NCBI RefSeq assembly: GCF_913776295.1
Contig: NZ_CAJYOJ010000016.1
Coordinates: 1 to 61,329, forward strand
DNA: 61,329 nt
Source: an uncultured Pedobacter sp.
GTDB lineage: Bacteria > Bacteroidota > Bacteroidia > Sphingobacteriales > Sphingobacteriaceae
Direction: 5' to 3'
The translations under genes and the position numbers were made by a program. Within the stretch, counting starts at the first letter, position 1. The number at the start of each line of letters is the position of its first letter. The notes beneath the pieces are model-generated. The model ran no database searches. It was not told the origin of the DNA and was given only the letters and a program-made list of their open reading frames with translations. Positions 8,351-16,524 of this stretch are shown piece by piece.

Positions 8351-8584
8351 ATGACTGTTAAATCATTAGAAGACGAGGATAAAGTGCCAATTAAGCAATT
8401 AATTAAGGCAGTTAATAAGAAAATGGAAGATGTATTAAGAGTTGTTGATGCTTTAAATTTGGGTAGAACCGAAGTGAAATCCGATGGGATATACAGGACG
8501 TTTAATAACGGAGAAACAGTTAAAATAGCTGAAGGTAATTTTAAAAGAAGAAAAGTTTCTGCAAAAAGAATTAAGCTTTTTTAA
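8351..8584 (+). CDS. Small protein preceding a zeta-type kinase (candidate antitoxin)
   Basis: A 77-aa basic protein, mostly helical in its first half (VPIKQLIKAVNKKMEDVLRVVDAL) and lysine/arginine-rich at the C-terminus (NFKRRKVSAKRIKLF). I do not recognise the family. Its TAA stop overlaps the ATG of the zeta-type kinase by one base. Size, position and overlap fit an antitoxin, although it does not look like the classical epsilon antitoxin. It could instead be a DNA-binding partner or adaptor. Confidence 0.7.
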   Translation: MTVKSLEDEDKVPIKQLIKAVNKKMEDVLRVVDALNLGRTEVKSDGIYRTFNNGETVKIAEGNFKRRKVSAKRIKLF

Positions 8585-9330
8585 TGCCTCGAAAGCCTAA
8601 ATTGAGAATTTTTGCTGGACCAAACGGCTCGGGTAAAACAACATTGTTTGATTCTATAAGGTCAAGTTATTTTTCTACAAGAATTTTCGTTAATGCTGAT
8701 TTATTGGAAGAAGAGTTTAAAAAGAAAAACTTTATAAACTTATCCGATTTCGAAATTGATATTATCAATGAAGAATTTGAATTGTTTTGTTTTCAAAATG
8801 GTCTCTTTATAAAAGCGGGTTTTGATATTAAAAGTTGGAATCTCGTTATACGCGAAAATGTTATAGTCAAAAATTTATCAGATCTATCATTTTACAATTC
8901 TTATCACTTTGCTATCATTGCTGATTTTATTCGCCATGAGTTAATTAAGAATAAAAAATCATTTAGTTTCGAAACGGTATTTTCTCACCCTTCAAAATTG
9001 GATCTTATAGATTTTGCCCATCAAAACAATTACAATGTTTATCTTTATTTTACGGGTACACAAACCCCAAAAATGAATGTGGAACGTGTAAAAGACAGGG
9101 TTTTAAAAGGGGGACATTTGGTTGACAGTGAAAAAATTGAGAAACGCTACTTTTTGACGATGGACTTACTGATAGAGATGATTAAAAAGGTAGATCAAAC
9201 TTTTCTTTGGGATAATTCTGGTAGTAAACATAATTATGTTGGGGAAATTTTTGATGGGATATTAGACTTAAAGATTACCAATATCCCAAATTGGATTGAT
9301 AAGTATATTTTGGATAAAATCAAAAAATGA
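8584..9330 (+). CDS. Zeta-toxin-like P-loop kinase
   Basis: A 248-aa ATPase. The Walker A motif GPNGSGKTT is at residues 12-20, FVNADLLEEE follows with the candidate catalytic Asp39, and FSFETVFSHPSKLDLI and VKDRVLKGGHLVDSEKIEKRY match the zeta-toxin/AAA_33 family. Zeta toxins phosphorylate UDP-N-acetylglucosamine and block cell-wall synthesis, but chromosomal relatives are often uncharacterised. About 60 residues between the Asp motif and FSFETVF contain an insertion relative to short zeta proteins. The gene is AT-rich compared with the hem genes. Its TGA overlaps the hemJ ATG by 4 bp, so it is translationally coupled to a heme gene. Confidence 0.8.
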   Translation: MPRKPKLRIFAGPNGSGKTTLFDSIRSSYFSTRIFVNADLLEEEFKKKNFINLSDFEIDIINEEFELFCFQNGLFIKAGFDIKSWNLVIRENVIVKNLSDLSFYNSYHFAIIADFIRHELIKNKKSFSFETVFSHPSKLDLIDFAHQNNYNVYLYFTGTQTPKMNVERVKDRVLKGGHLVDSEKIEKRYFLTMDLLIEMIKKVDQTFLWDNSGSKHNYVGEIFDGILDLKITNIPNWIDKYILDKIKK

Positions 9331-9881
9331 TAGAAACCCTACTACCATATTACCATTACTTCCTTGCTGTGCATATCGTATTTGTGATCAGCTGGATGGC
9401 TGGGTTATTCTATATTTTAAGTCTTTTTATTTACCATACGGAAGCAAACGACAAACCGGAACCTGAAAAAAGTATCCTCCAAAAACAGTTTGTTAAAATG
9501 GAAGCTACTTTATGGAAAATCATTGCTACACCAGCCATGATTATTTCGGTTTTGGCGGGTGCATCCATGCTGACTTTAAATTCAGGATTGCTTCAGGCCG
9601 ATTGGATGTGGGTTAAGCTGGGCTTTGTAGTTGGCTTACTCATCTATCATTTCATCTGCCAAAATATTGTTAAACAGCTTAAAAATAATCAATACAAGCT
9701 AACTAGCTTTCAATTGAGGTTGTGGCGTGAGCTGGCCACCATTTTTATGATTGCCATTGTATTTGTGGTAATCCTTAAAAGCGCCATCAACTGGATTTAT
9801 GGTTTAATTGGTATTATGGGCGTTGCGATGGCTATTATGATTGCTGTTAAACTGTACAAGAATTATCGCTTGAGGAAGTAG
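9327..9881 (+). CDS. hemJ: HemJ-type protoporphyrinogen IX oxidase
   Basis: A 184-aa inner-membrane protein with four to five hydrophobic helices. The N-terminal pattern HYFLAVHIVFVISWMAGLFY followed by LFIYH matches the HemJ (UPF0093, CopD-like) family, which oxidises protoporphyrinogen IX to protoporphyrin IX. This is the expected step after HemE and coproporphyrinogen oxidase, and the gene sits in a heme cluster, which supports the call. The start ATG overlaps the kinase stop (ATGA). Confidence 0.83.
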   Translation: MIETLLPYYHYFLAVHIVFVISWMAGLFYILSLFIYHTEANDKPEPEKSILQKQFVKMEATLWKIIATPAMIISVLAGASMLTLNSGLLQADWMWVKLGFVVGLLIYHFICQNIVKQLKNNQYKLTSFQLRLWRELATIFMIAIVFVVILKSAINWIYGLIGIMGVAMAIMIAVKLYKNYRLRK

Positions 9882-9897
9882 ACTAAAGATCTATTTG

Positions 9898-10050
9898 TAT
9901 CAAATGATAAGTATCGGGTAGCAAGACAAACCTTTATCTCGATACTTGATACGCACATCTTCATACTTGACTACTAGAATATAACTTTGTTGCCTTTGCG
10001 TAAACTTGTTAACTTCTCGATACTTGATACGCCTTACTTGATACTTTAAT
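9898..10050. repeat. TTGATAC/TCGATAC degenerate repeats
   Basis: Repeated units such as CTCGATACTTGATACG (twice), CATACTTGACTAC and CTTGATACTTTAAT. This is the same family as 2092-2247. Confidence 0.65.
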
Positions 10051-10070
10051 AAAAAACTATTCTAAATTTG
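10038..10070 (+). promoter_or_regulatory. Candidate promoter of the outer-membrane protein gene
   Basis: TTG (10038-10040), 22 nt, then TAAATTTG (10063-10070), an exact TAnnTTTG. The ATG follows 19 bp later. The -33 TTG lies inside the TTGATAC repeat. Confidence 0.5.
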
Positions 10071-10089
10071 GACGATAAAATCCAAGCTC

Positions 10090-11247
10090 ATGTTTATAAC
10101 CCCGGACCTGAAAAAGTCCCTACTGTTGATAATTTTTCTATTTAGTTCTTATTTTGCTTCGGCACAGTTTAATCAATCCGCCTTCGAAAACAGGATCCGT
10201 CCGGATAGCAGTTTAACCAACGAGGTTCACTTTAACTTCTATAATTTAAATTATGTTCGTAATTACGAGTATACCAACGATTTTCATGATGGCTATACTT
10301 TATATGGTACACAGTTACAGCCTCAAATGGTATATTACGCACATCCAAATCTGGCCATCACAGCGGGTGCTTTTATCAGGAAAGATTTTGGACGGAACGG
10401 AATTTCTGATGCCAAACCATTATTTAGTGTAAAATACCATAAGCGTAACCTCACCTTAATTTTTGGTAGTTTAGAAGGGAATATCCAGCATAAATACATC
10501 GAACCTTTGTACGATTTCGAAAGGATTCTAACTACACCAATTGAATATGGTACACAGTTATTGGTTGAGCGTAAGAAGTTTACTTTAGATGCCTGGATTG
10601 CCTGGCAGAAAATGATCTATAAAGGTGACCCGGCTAAAGAAGAAATTATAGGTGGATTATCTACCGAGAGTTTTTTGATCAGAAATGATGACTGGAAGTT
10701 GAGCATTCCCGCACAATTTTTGGCTTTCCATCAGGGTGGACAGATTGATGTGCTGAAAGAAATCCCGATTACCACTATGTTTAATGGTGCAACGGGTATA
10801 AAATTGCATAAAGATATTAATGCCAATGTTAAACAGGTATATACAGATAACTATATTGCTGTTTACAAAGATTTCTCTCCTGATAAAAGAAGGGCCTATC
10901 AGGGCGGTTTTGGTTTGTGGCTAAATGCCGGAGTAGAAAGTAAATGGGGAAGTTTAGTGGCCTCTTACTGGAAAGGCAATAACTTTATTTCGATTAAAGG
11001 GATGCCGCTATACGAGTCAGTTTCCAATAATTTATACAGTCCGGGTTTAAAGCAAAGTTCCAGAAACATAGTTTCGCTACGTTATGCTTACCAAAAAGAA
11101 TTGATTCCGCATTTGTACCTTGATGTGCGTTTTGAACCTCATATCGATTTAGATCATACCGACAAACAACTTCAGTTTAACCATTCGTTTTTCATCACCT
11201 ATAAACAGGATTTTAAATTATTTAAGGCGAAAAAGGAGGGAAGGTAG
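10090..11247 (+). CDS. Predicted outer-membrane beta-barrel protein
   Basis: A 385-aa exported protein. A signal peptide of about 25 residues (KKSLLLIIFLFSSYFASAQ) is followed by alternating hydrophobic and polar strands rich in Tyr/Phe. The C-terminal part (HLYLDVRFEPHIDLDHTD...FNHSFFITYKQDF) looks like closing barrel strands. I recognise no named family. The last residues (KKEGR) are encoded inside a purine-rich repeat that starts before the TAG stop, so the true C-terminus may have been altered. It stands alone between repeats with its own promoter motif. Confidence 0.75.
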   Translation: MFITPDLKKSLLLIIFLFSSYFASAQFNQSAFENRIRPDSSLTNEVHFNFYNLNYVRNYEYTNDFHDGYTLYGTQLQPQMVYYAHPNLAITAGAFIRKDFGRNGISDAKPLFSVKYHKRNLTLIFGSLEGNIQHKYIEPLYDFERILTTPIEYGTQLLVERKKFTLDAWIAWQKMIYKGDPAKEEIIGGLSTESFLIRNDDWKLSIPAQFLAFHQGGQIDVLKEIPITTMFNGATGIKLHKDINANVKQVYTDNYIAVYKDFSPDKRRAYQGGFGLWLNAGVESKWGSLVASYWKGNNFISIKGMPLYESVSNNLYSPGLKQSSRNIVSLRYAYQKELIPHLYLDVRFEPHIDLDHTDKQLQFNHSFFITYKQDFKLFKAKKEGR

Positions 11248-11341
11248 AGGGTAGAAGGTTGAGGGTAAAAAGGTAGAGGGGTAGAAGGTTGAGGGTGTAA
11301 GGTAGAAGGTTGAGGGTGTAAGGTTTAGGGTGTAGGGTTGA
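11230..11341 (+). repeat. Long purine-rich repeat overlapping a gene end
   Basis: About 110 bp of nearly pure A/G/T built from AGGTAGAGGGTAGAAGGTTG, AGGGTGTAAGGT and TTTAGGGTGTAGGG. It contains the stop codon of the upstream gene and is the longest copy of this family in the window. Confidence 0.8.
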
Positions 11342-11683
11342 AATTCATCCATATCAAACCCATAGTTTTAAAAAGCTAAGGGATTTGTTCTTTTTAAGCA
11401 TTGCCTTTGGTTCCTAAACCCCTGCCCGTGCAGGAGGGCGATAGCAGCGGAAAACACGAAGGTGAGGAACGAGCCAAGGCTTTGAAGCAAATAGCGGGAC
11501 TAACACTTCAAAATTGGTGCTGTCTTTGCTTTCCAAATCAGAAACCATATCTTTTCTGAAAAACACGTGTTTTAACACATTGATAATCAATTATCTATGT
11601 AATAATTTAACTTTTTTAACTTTTTTTTCTCCTAGTATGCAACCATTGTTTGTAATCTGCCATCTTCTCTATACAAACACACA
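11342..11683. other. Intergenic region with a structured repeat
   Basis: No gene is seen. Bases about 11416-11502 carry a GC-richer dispersed-repeat-like segment (CCTGCCCGTGCAGGAGGGCG, then AGGTGAGGAACGAGCC and AGCAAATAGCGGGACTA). The remainder is AT-rich DNA leading to the sigma-factor gene. Confidence 0.5.
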
Positions 11684-12253
11684 ATGAAATTGACGCGAAG
11701 CTATACAATAAACGATTTGATGGAAGGCTGCAAAGCTGGCGACCGGAAGATGCAAGAGCTGCTTTATAAGCAAACGGCATCGAAGATGTTAGCCGTTTGT
11801 ATGCGCTACGCCAAAGATAGGATGGAAGCTGAAGATGTATTGCAGATGGGCTACATTAAAGTTTTTCAGAAAATAAAGGAATATAGGGGTGAGGGTTCTT
11901 TTGAAGGCTGGATTAGGCGGGTAATGGTGAACACGGCTATAGAAAGTTATCGTAAAAATTTACGCAGCTTAAATGTTGTGGAAATAGATGAAGCTTATGA
12001 GCAACCTTCAACCGGTTTTGATTTTAGCCGTTTAGGTATGCAAGACCTGATGAAAGTAATACAAAAACTGGCTGATGGTTACCGGATGGTTTTTAACATG
12101 TATGTAATTGAAGGTTACTCTCATAAGGAGATTGGCGAAACATTAGGCATCTCGGAAGGGGCGAGTAAATCGCAATTGTCGAGAGCAAGAGCAATATTAA
12201 AAGAAGAAATTATAAAAATGGAGGGATTTGGTTATGCAACCTATACGGGATAA
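11684..12253 (+). CDS. ECF-type RNA polymerase sigma factor
   Basis: A 189-aa sigma-70 family protein. Region 2 spans about residues 25-90 (YAKDRMEAEDVLQMGYIKVFQKI and FEGWIRRVMVNTAIESYRK). Region 4 spans about 120-175, with the helix-turn-helix GYSHKEIGETLGISEGASKSQLSRARAIL split by a short turn. The ATG start gives the usual length. It overlaps the next gene, whose membrane-spanning product may be its anti-sigma factor. It probably directs the downstream operon; the stimulus is unknown. Confidence 0.9.
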   Translation: MKLTRSYTINDLMEGCKAGDRKMQELLYKQTASKMLAVCMRYAKDRMEAEDVLQMGYIKVFQKIKEYRGEGSFEGWIRRVMVNTAIESYRKNLRSLNVVEIDEAYEQPSTGFDFSRLGMQDLMKVIQKLADGYRMVFNMYVIEGYSHKEIGETLGISEGASKSQLSRARAILKEEIIKMEGFGYATYTG

Positions 12254-12986
12254 GGATTTTGATCAGTTGTTTAAGGATGCTTTTGCTGATGCAGAAGTGG
12301 TACCTTCAAGAGATTTGTGGAACAATATAGAGAGCGAAATCGCACCGAAGAAAAGAAGAATCATACCTGTATATTGGTTGTCGGCTGCAGCGATATTATT
12401 GGTCGCCACGATCGGAATTTTGCTTTATCAACAACAAAATACAACCAATCAGGGTAAACAATTAGCAAATAATGTAATTGAAAAAGCTAAACCAGAGGTG
12501 AAAAAACCAATTGCCCGGGATACGGCAGTTAAAATAGTTGAAAATATTAAGCCGGTTTTACCAGTTAAACCTAAAGCCTTTAGCGTTGTTGCCAAAACAG
12601 ATGTTAAAAAGGAAATAAAACCTACGGTATTAAAAGAAAAGAAAAGCGTTATTACTGCACCTGAAATGCTAAAACAGGAAACGATTATAGCTAAAGTTGA
12701 GGAGCCTAAGAAAGATATCAAAACGAAAATCGAAGAGGCGATTCTACAACCAAAAGAAGAAGTGATAACTGCGGCTATTGCAACGCCGGTTAAAATGGAT
12801 GAGCCTGTTAATGATAACGAACAGAGTAATAAAGGCATCCGTAATGTGGGCGATGTGGTCAACCTGATCGTTAACAAAATGGATAAAAGAAAAGATAAGC
12901 TGATCCAGTTTCGTACCGATGATGATGATTCTTCCCTTTCATCAATCAATATCGGGCCTTTTAAGTTCGGTAAACGGAAGAAATAG
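12234..12986 (+). CDS. Single-pass membrane protein, candidate anti-sigma factor
   Basis: A 250-aa protein. A cytoplasmic N-terminus of about 45 residues (DFDQLFKDAFADAEVVPSRD) precedes a transmembrane helix (about 46-64). A long Lys/Pro/Val-rich, low-complexity periplasmic part follows. I start at ATG 12234 with GGAGG about 8 bp upstream; the frame is open to a TTG at 12228. It overlaps the sigma gene by 20 bp. Topology and overlap suggest an anti-sigma factor, but no classical anti-sigma domain is recognised. Confidence 0.75.
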   Translation: MQPIRDKDFDQLFKDAFADAEVVPSRDLWNNIESEIAPKKRRIIPVYWLSAAAILLVATIGILLYQQQNTTNQGKQLANNVIEKAKPEVKKPIARDTAVKIVENIKPVLPVKPKAFSVVAKTDVKKEIKPTVLKEKKSVITAPEMLKQETIIAKVEEPKKDIKTKIEEAILQPKEEVITAAIATPVKMDEPVNDNEQSNKGIRNVGDVVNLIVNKMDKRKDKLIQFRTDDDDSSLSSINIGPFKFGKRKK

Positions 12987-13095
12987 CGGTTATCAGTTGG
13001 GAGTTTTCAGTTTACAATTTTCATTTAGCAGTTACAAATACAAAAAATCACAACATTTAAACCTTTCAACATTTAACAATATAAAACACACAGAT

Positions 13096-13881
13096 ATGAA
13101 ACGTCTAATTTATACAACACTTTTGGTAAGCGGACTTGCCGGTGTTATGGCTCCTCGTGCTTTTGCACAACAAGATAGTACCAAAAAGAAAACGGATTAT
13201 AGTGAGGGACATGGTATTATCATTAAAACCAAAGCTGCAGATTCAGTTAAAAAAGGTCGTTTTGTAGGAGGTATCACCTTTACGAGGGTAGACTTGGGTT
13301 TTTCCAGGTTAATTGATAATGGCAGCTTTAATTTATCGCCAAATAACGATTTTCTGGATTATAAAGGCGGCAAAACCAGTACATTCTCTTTCGATGTTTT
13401 GCAATTTGGATACCGTTTTAATTCAAACTTTAAGGTTTATGTAGCTGGAGGGTTTGACTGGACTTTGATCCGTTTGAGAAAAGATATTACCATTGCTAAA
13501 AACACGAACGAATTTGTTTACACAGATCAATCTCCTATACATTTCTCTAAAAACCGTTTCTCGAGCAGCTATGTGCACATTCCTTTAAATTTTGAATTCC
13601 GTACTGCAGAAAACAAAAACGGCAAAAGGTTTTATCTGGTATTAGGTCCGGAGGTTAGCTTTTTATTAAACGGAAAAATTAAACAGATCAGCGAAGAACG
13701 CGGTAAAGAGAAACAATATGATAACTACCACTTTCAATCGGTTCGTTACGGAGGTACCGTTAGGTTTGGTTATGGAGGCTTAGGTTTGTTTACCAAATAT
13801 TATTTCAACGATATGTTTATCACGCCACAACAAGCTGGTTTAAAAAATATGAGCTTCGGGGTTACTTTCGGGTTAAATTAG
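13096..13881 (+). CDS. Outer-membrane beta-barrel protein
   Basis: A 261-aa exported protein. A signal peptide (KRLIYTTLLVSGLAGVMAP...AFAQQ) is followed by a Lys-rich linker and eight or so beta-strands (FVGGITFTRVDLGFSRL, FDVLQFGYRFNSNFKVYVAG, YVHIPLNFEFRT, YLVLGPEVSFLLNG) ending in Asn. This resembles small PorT-like or OmpX-like barrels common in Bacteroidota. The frame is open 177 bp upstream, but that part has no signal peptide and looks intergenic; ATG 13096 is right. It is the third gene of the sigma/membrane-protein set and is closed by a terminator. Confidence 0.8.
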   Translation: MKRLIYTTLLVSGLAGVMAPRAFAQQDSTKKKTDYSEGHGIIIKTKAADSVKKGRFVGGITFTRVDLGFSRLIDNGSFNLSPNNDFLDYKGGKTSTFSFDVLQFGYRFNSNFKVYVAGGFDWTLIRLRKDITIAKNTNEFVYTDQSPIHFSKNRFSSSYVHIPLNFEFRTAENKNGKRFYLVLGPEVSFLLNGKIKQISEERGKEKQYDNYHFQSVRYGGTVRFGYGGLGLFTKYYFNDMFITPQQAGLKNMSFGVTFGLN

Positions 13882-13898
13882 CCCCTACCAATTTAATA

Positions 13899-13951
13899 GA
13901 CTAATCAAGTCTCTCCTTTTAGGAGAGATGTCCGAAGGACAGAGAGGTTAA
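13899..13951. repeat. Short inverted repeat downstream of a barrel gene
   Basis: TCTCTCCTTTTAGGAGAGA is a perfect inverted repeat, followed by GTCCGAAGGAC. Related CCCCCTAAAAGGAGGAATTT and TTAGGGGATTGGGGG pieces lie at 25541-25630. Confidence 0.5.
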
Positions 13952-13966
13952 CACACAAATAAACAG

Positions 13967-13999
13967 ATCCTGTTTCGGTTAGGCGGAACAGGATTTTTT
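13967..13999 (+). terminator. Rho-independent terminator
   Basis: An 11-bp stem (ATCCTGTTTCG at 13967-13977 with CGGAACAGGAT at 13984-13994, one G-T pair), a 6-nt loop and a T-run. It closes the sigma/anti-sigma-like/barrel operon. Confidence 0.85.
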
Positions 14000-14002
14000 G
14001 TT

Positions 14003-14422
14003 CTATAATGTTTTTAGAAACATTTCAGGAGTTAGAACACTTAATTTACTCTTTTTATAATCTTTAATATTTCTGGTAATTATGGTACTGATTAAGCCAT
14101 CCTTTTCGGCAGCAAAGTTTTGCAGCCCATCTTCAAAATCAGAAAATTCTGAATCGATGGATTGTAAGATAACTTCTTTGTTTACAATTATTACATCCAA
14201 AAATTTTAATAAATCCTTTATGCCATATAATATCGATTTAGGACTATGCTCTTTCCTTAATAAATAATATATATTAGCAATAGCGATCCCGGTTATAAAA
14301 CCTTTTAGTTTTCCAATCTCACACAATGCTAAAACCTTTGATGAATCGTCAGAAAAAGGTTTTCTATCAAGAAAATAGTCAAGAATGATATCTGAATCTA
14401 TGAATACATTATTGATTTTCAT
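14003..14422 (-). CDS. PIN-domain toxin (VapC-like)
   Basis: A 139-aa putative ribonuclease. The acidic PIN residues are in FIDSDIILDY (Asp9, Asp11), the middle Glu in LALCEIGKLKG, and the C-terminal acidic pair in EFSDFEDGLQ with IITRNIKDYKKSKLSVLTPEMF. VapC-type toxins cleave tRNA or rRNA; the substrate here is unknown. It overlaps the upstream antitoxin gene by 14 bp on the same strand, the usual arrangement of a VapBC-like module. Confidence 0.85.
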   Translation of the reverse strand: MKINNVFIDSDIILDYFLDRKPFSDDSSKVLALCEIGKLKGFITGIAIANIYYLLRKEHSPKSILYGIKDLLKFLDVIIVNKEVILQSIDSEFSDFEDGLQNFAAEKDGLISTIITRNIKDYKKSKLSVLTPEMFLKTL

Positions 14423-14687
14423 TATTTATGTATTTTTGATATCGCTCTTCTCTGATTTTATTTAATTCTTCTTCATAGTCAAAATCTGGAGACATTTTAA
14501 ATGCACCTTTTAATGATTTAACTATAGGTGGGAGCTCATCATCTTTGCTCGCGACTTCTTCCTTTTTGATTACAGCTTTTAAATAATTTTCTACCACTGC
14601 AGACAAACTTCTTCCCTGCTGTTCTGCATAAGCCTTTGCCTGCTTAATAACAGACTTATCTATAGTCAATGTTAATTTGGTGTTCAT
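14409..14687 (-). CDS. Ribbon-helix-helix antitoxin
   Basis: A 92-aa protein. The N-terminal TKLTLTIDKSVIKQAKAYAE followed by SLSAVVENYLKAV fits a ribbon-helix-helix DNA-binding fold (DUF6364-like). The C-terminal acidic tail (DFDYEEELNKIREERYQKY) would wrap the PIN toxin. It lies upstream of and overlaps the toxin gene. Autoregulation by the RHH domain is expected from the family; no operator was identified. Confidence 0.82.
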   Translation of the reverse strand: MNTKLTLTIDKSVIKQAKAYAEQQGRSLSAVVENYLKAVIKKEEVASKDDELPPIVKSLKGAFKMSPDFDYEEELNKIREERYQKYINNENQ

Positions 14688-14784
14688 ATTACTTAATAAT
14701 TGATGTCTCTATATGATGATATAAATATATAAACATATCGTTATACGTGCAAAGATAAAATATAATACACGTGTAATTTGCTTT

Positions 14785-14845
14785 CAGCTTTAGTCTTTCT
14801 GCTTTAACCTTTTACCTTCAGCCTTAAAACCCTCCACCTTTTTCT
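14785..14845 (-). repeat. Pyrimidine-rich degenerate repeat
   Basis: CTTTAACCTTTTACCTTCAG and CCTTAAAACCCTCCACC are the reverse complement of the purine-rich family seen after several stop codons. Here the tract lies between two divergent genes. Confidence 0.55.
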
Positions 14846-14857
14846 TATCTTTATCCG

Positions 14858-15850
14858 GTGAGCAATATCCTAATCAGTGTTAAAAATTTAACCAAGCAAT
14901 ATCAGGCAGAACAGGCCGGAGGAATTAAAAATGTAAGTTTCAACATCAATAGAGGTGATGTAGTGGCCATCATTGGCGAGAGCGGAAGCGGAAAATCCAC
15001 CTTGTTAAAATCCATTTATGGTTTGTTAAAAACCGATGAAGGCGAAATCTATTTCGAAGATAAGCGTGTTAAAGGACCAGATGAGCAGTTGATTCCCGGC
15101 CATAAGCAGATGAAAATGGTTACGCAGGATTTTTCGCTTAATATTTATGCGAAAGTGTACGATAATATTGCCTCCCAATTATCCAATACCGACCTGAAAA
15201 CCAAAGCCGAAAAAACTTCGGCCATGATGGAACATCTTCGGATTTCCCATCTCCAGAATAAGAAAATCATTGAATTGAGCGGAGGTGAGCAGCAGCGTGT
15301 AGCCATCGCTAAAGCCATGGTTGCCGATACGCAGGTTTTGCTTTTAGATGAACCTTTTAGCCAGGTTGATGCTTTGCTTAAAAACCAGCTTCGGGCCGAC
15401 ATTAAACGTATTGCTTCAGAAACCGGTGTAACGGTGATATTGGTATCGCACGACCCTGCCGATGGCTTATTTTTAGCCGATCAATTATTGATTCTACGTA
15501 ATGGAGAATTGTTGCAGACAGGAAAACCAGCTGAAATTTACCAGCAGCCAAAACACATTTATACGGCACAAATTTTAGGTAATGCTGTAGTCTTAGCACG
15601 AGATGAAGCCGGAAAAATAGGATTGAAAACACAAAAAGATTATGTGGTTTTTTATCCTGAGTGGGCTGAAATCGGTAATAGCCCGGGTAGTATGCGTTTT
15701 GAAGTAAAAGATGTGTACTATAAAGGTTTCTATGATGAACTGTTACTGGAAAGAGATGGTGTTAATATCCGTGCAATCCAGCTAAACAGGGGAGAGCATC
15801 AAAAAAATGACCATGTTCAGTTAAATGTGAGTAGGTACTTAGAGTTTTAA
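14858..15850 (+). CDS. ABC transporter ATP-binding protein with TOBE-like C-terminus
   Basis: A 330-aa ATPase. Walker A GESGSGKST (about residues 38-46), Q-loop in MVTQDF, signature LSGGEQQRVAIAKA, Walker B VLLLDEPFSQVD and H-loop VSHDPADG are all canonical. Residues about 245-330 resemble a TOBE domain, as in importer ATPases such as PotA or MalK. It starts with GTG. No permease or binding protein is adjacent, so the substrate cannot be named. A bidirectional terminator follows. Confidence 0.85.
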   Translation: MSNILISVKNLTKQYQAEQAGGIKNVSFNINRGDVVAIIGESGSGKSTLLKSIYGLLKTDEGEIYFEDKRVKGPDEQLIPGHKQMKMVTQDFSLNIYAKVYDNIASQLSNTDLKTKAEKTSAMMEHLRISHLQNKKIIELSGGEQQRVAIAKAMVADTQVLLLDEPFSQVDALLKNQLRADIKRIASETGVTVILVSHDPADGLFLADQLLILRNGELLQTGKPAEIYQQPKHIYTAQILGNAVVLARDEAGKIGLKTQKDYVVFYPEWAEIGNSPGSMRFEVKDVYYKGFYDELLLERDGVNIRAIQLNRGEHQKNDHVQLNVSRYLEF

Positions 15851-15921
15851 CTGTAATTATAACTTTTGCCTTTATTATGAAAGTTCTAACTATAATTTTA
15901 ATTTTTTCAGATTAGAGTTAG

Positions 15922-15970
15922 AAATCAAAAAGCGACTATGTTCAATTTAACAATAGTCGCTTTTTGATTT
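15922..15970. terminator. Bidirectional Rho-independent terminator
   Basis: A perfect 18-bp stem (15922-15939 with 15953-15970; core AAAAAGCGACTAT) and a 13-nt loop, with A/T-rich flanks on both sides. It lies between two convergent genes and can serve both. Confidence 0.9.
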
Positions 15971-15979
15971 TAGTCTTAT

Positions 15980-16390
15980 TTACAGATCGTTCCCTACCAA
16001 AACTATTTTAATTCTCACTGTTGAAGCAGGTTTTATCGGGGTTGTTGCTTGATAATCTGAACTTTGAACATCGATGGAAACACCACCTTTATATACCTCA
16101 TAACTATAGGCATCTACATTATAAACAAAAGGTAGTGCGATGTAACTCGCTCCGCCATTATAGGAGATGTAAACCAAAGTTCCTTCATTATCAATGTGAT
16201 ATTGATCAATTTCCGGAACAGAAATATCTGCAGAGAATGTTTTTCCATCATTACTTAAAACCCATGCATTTGTTGATATATCTTTAACTACAGTTAAAAT
16301 AGCATTGCTTGGTTGAACGATGGTTTCTTTTTTGCACGAAGCCAGACCTAGTGTGGCAATGCAAAGCATTAAGATGGTAAATTTTTTCAT
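15980..16390 (-). CDS. Small lipoprotein of unknown function
   Basis: A 136-aa protein. The lipoprotein signal peptide MKKFTILMLCIATLGLASCKK has its lipobox Cys at about residue 19. The mature part is beta-rich (AWVLSNDGKTFSADISVPEI, SYIALPFVYNVDAYSYEVYK). I recognise no family. It is transcribed towards the bidirectional terminator and divergently from the DUF4230 gene. Confidence 0.8.
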   Translation of the reverse strand: MKKFTILMLCIATLGLASCKKETIVQPSNAILTVVKDISTNAWVLSNDGKTFSADISVPEIDQYHIDNEGTLVYISYNGGASYIALPFVYNVDAYSYEVYKGGVSIDVQSSDYQATTPIKPASTVRIKIVLVGNDL

Positions 16391-16501
16391 GTTGATTAGT
16401 TTTTATTTGTGTGTGATTTTGCTATTACAAATCTGCTGCCAAAAAATACAATACCCAATTTATGGATTAATTATTGTACAGCTAGCAACAGATACCCGTT
16501 A

Positions 16502-16509
16502 TAAATTTG
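16502..16509 (+). promoter_or_regulatory. Candidate -7 element for the DUF4230 gene
   Basis: TAAATTTG matches TAnnTTTG. A TTG at 16474-16476 lies 25 nt upstream, slightly too far. The ATG follows 15 bp later. Confidence 0.4.
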
Positions 16510-16524
16510 CATTATTTACAAAAT

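Noticed and set aside
11230..11341. Possible CRISPR array or tandem repeat array
   Set aside because: Units are short, degenerate and lack regular spacers, and no cas genes are present.
12449..12949. A 166-aa open frame on the - strand
   Set aside because: It is the antisense of the Lys/Pro/Val-rich membrane protein gene and has low-complexity Ser/Leu composition without motifs.
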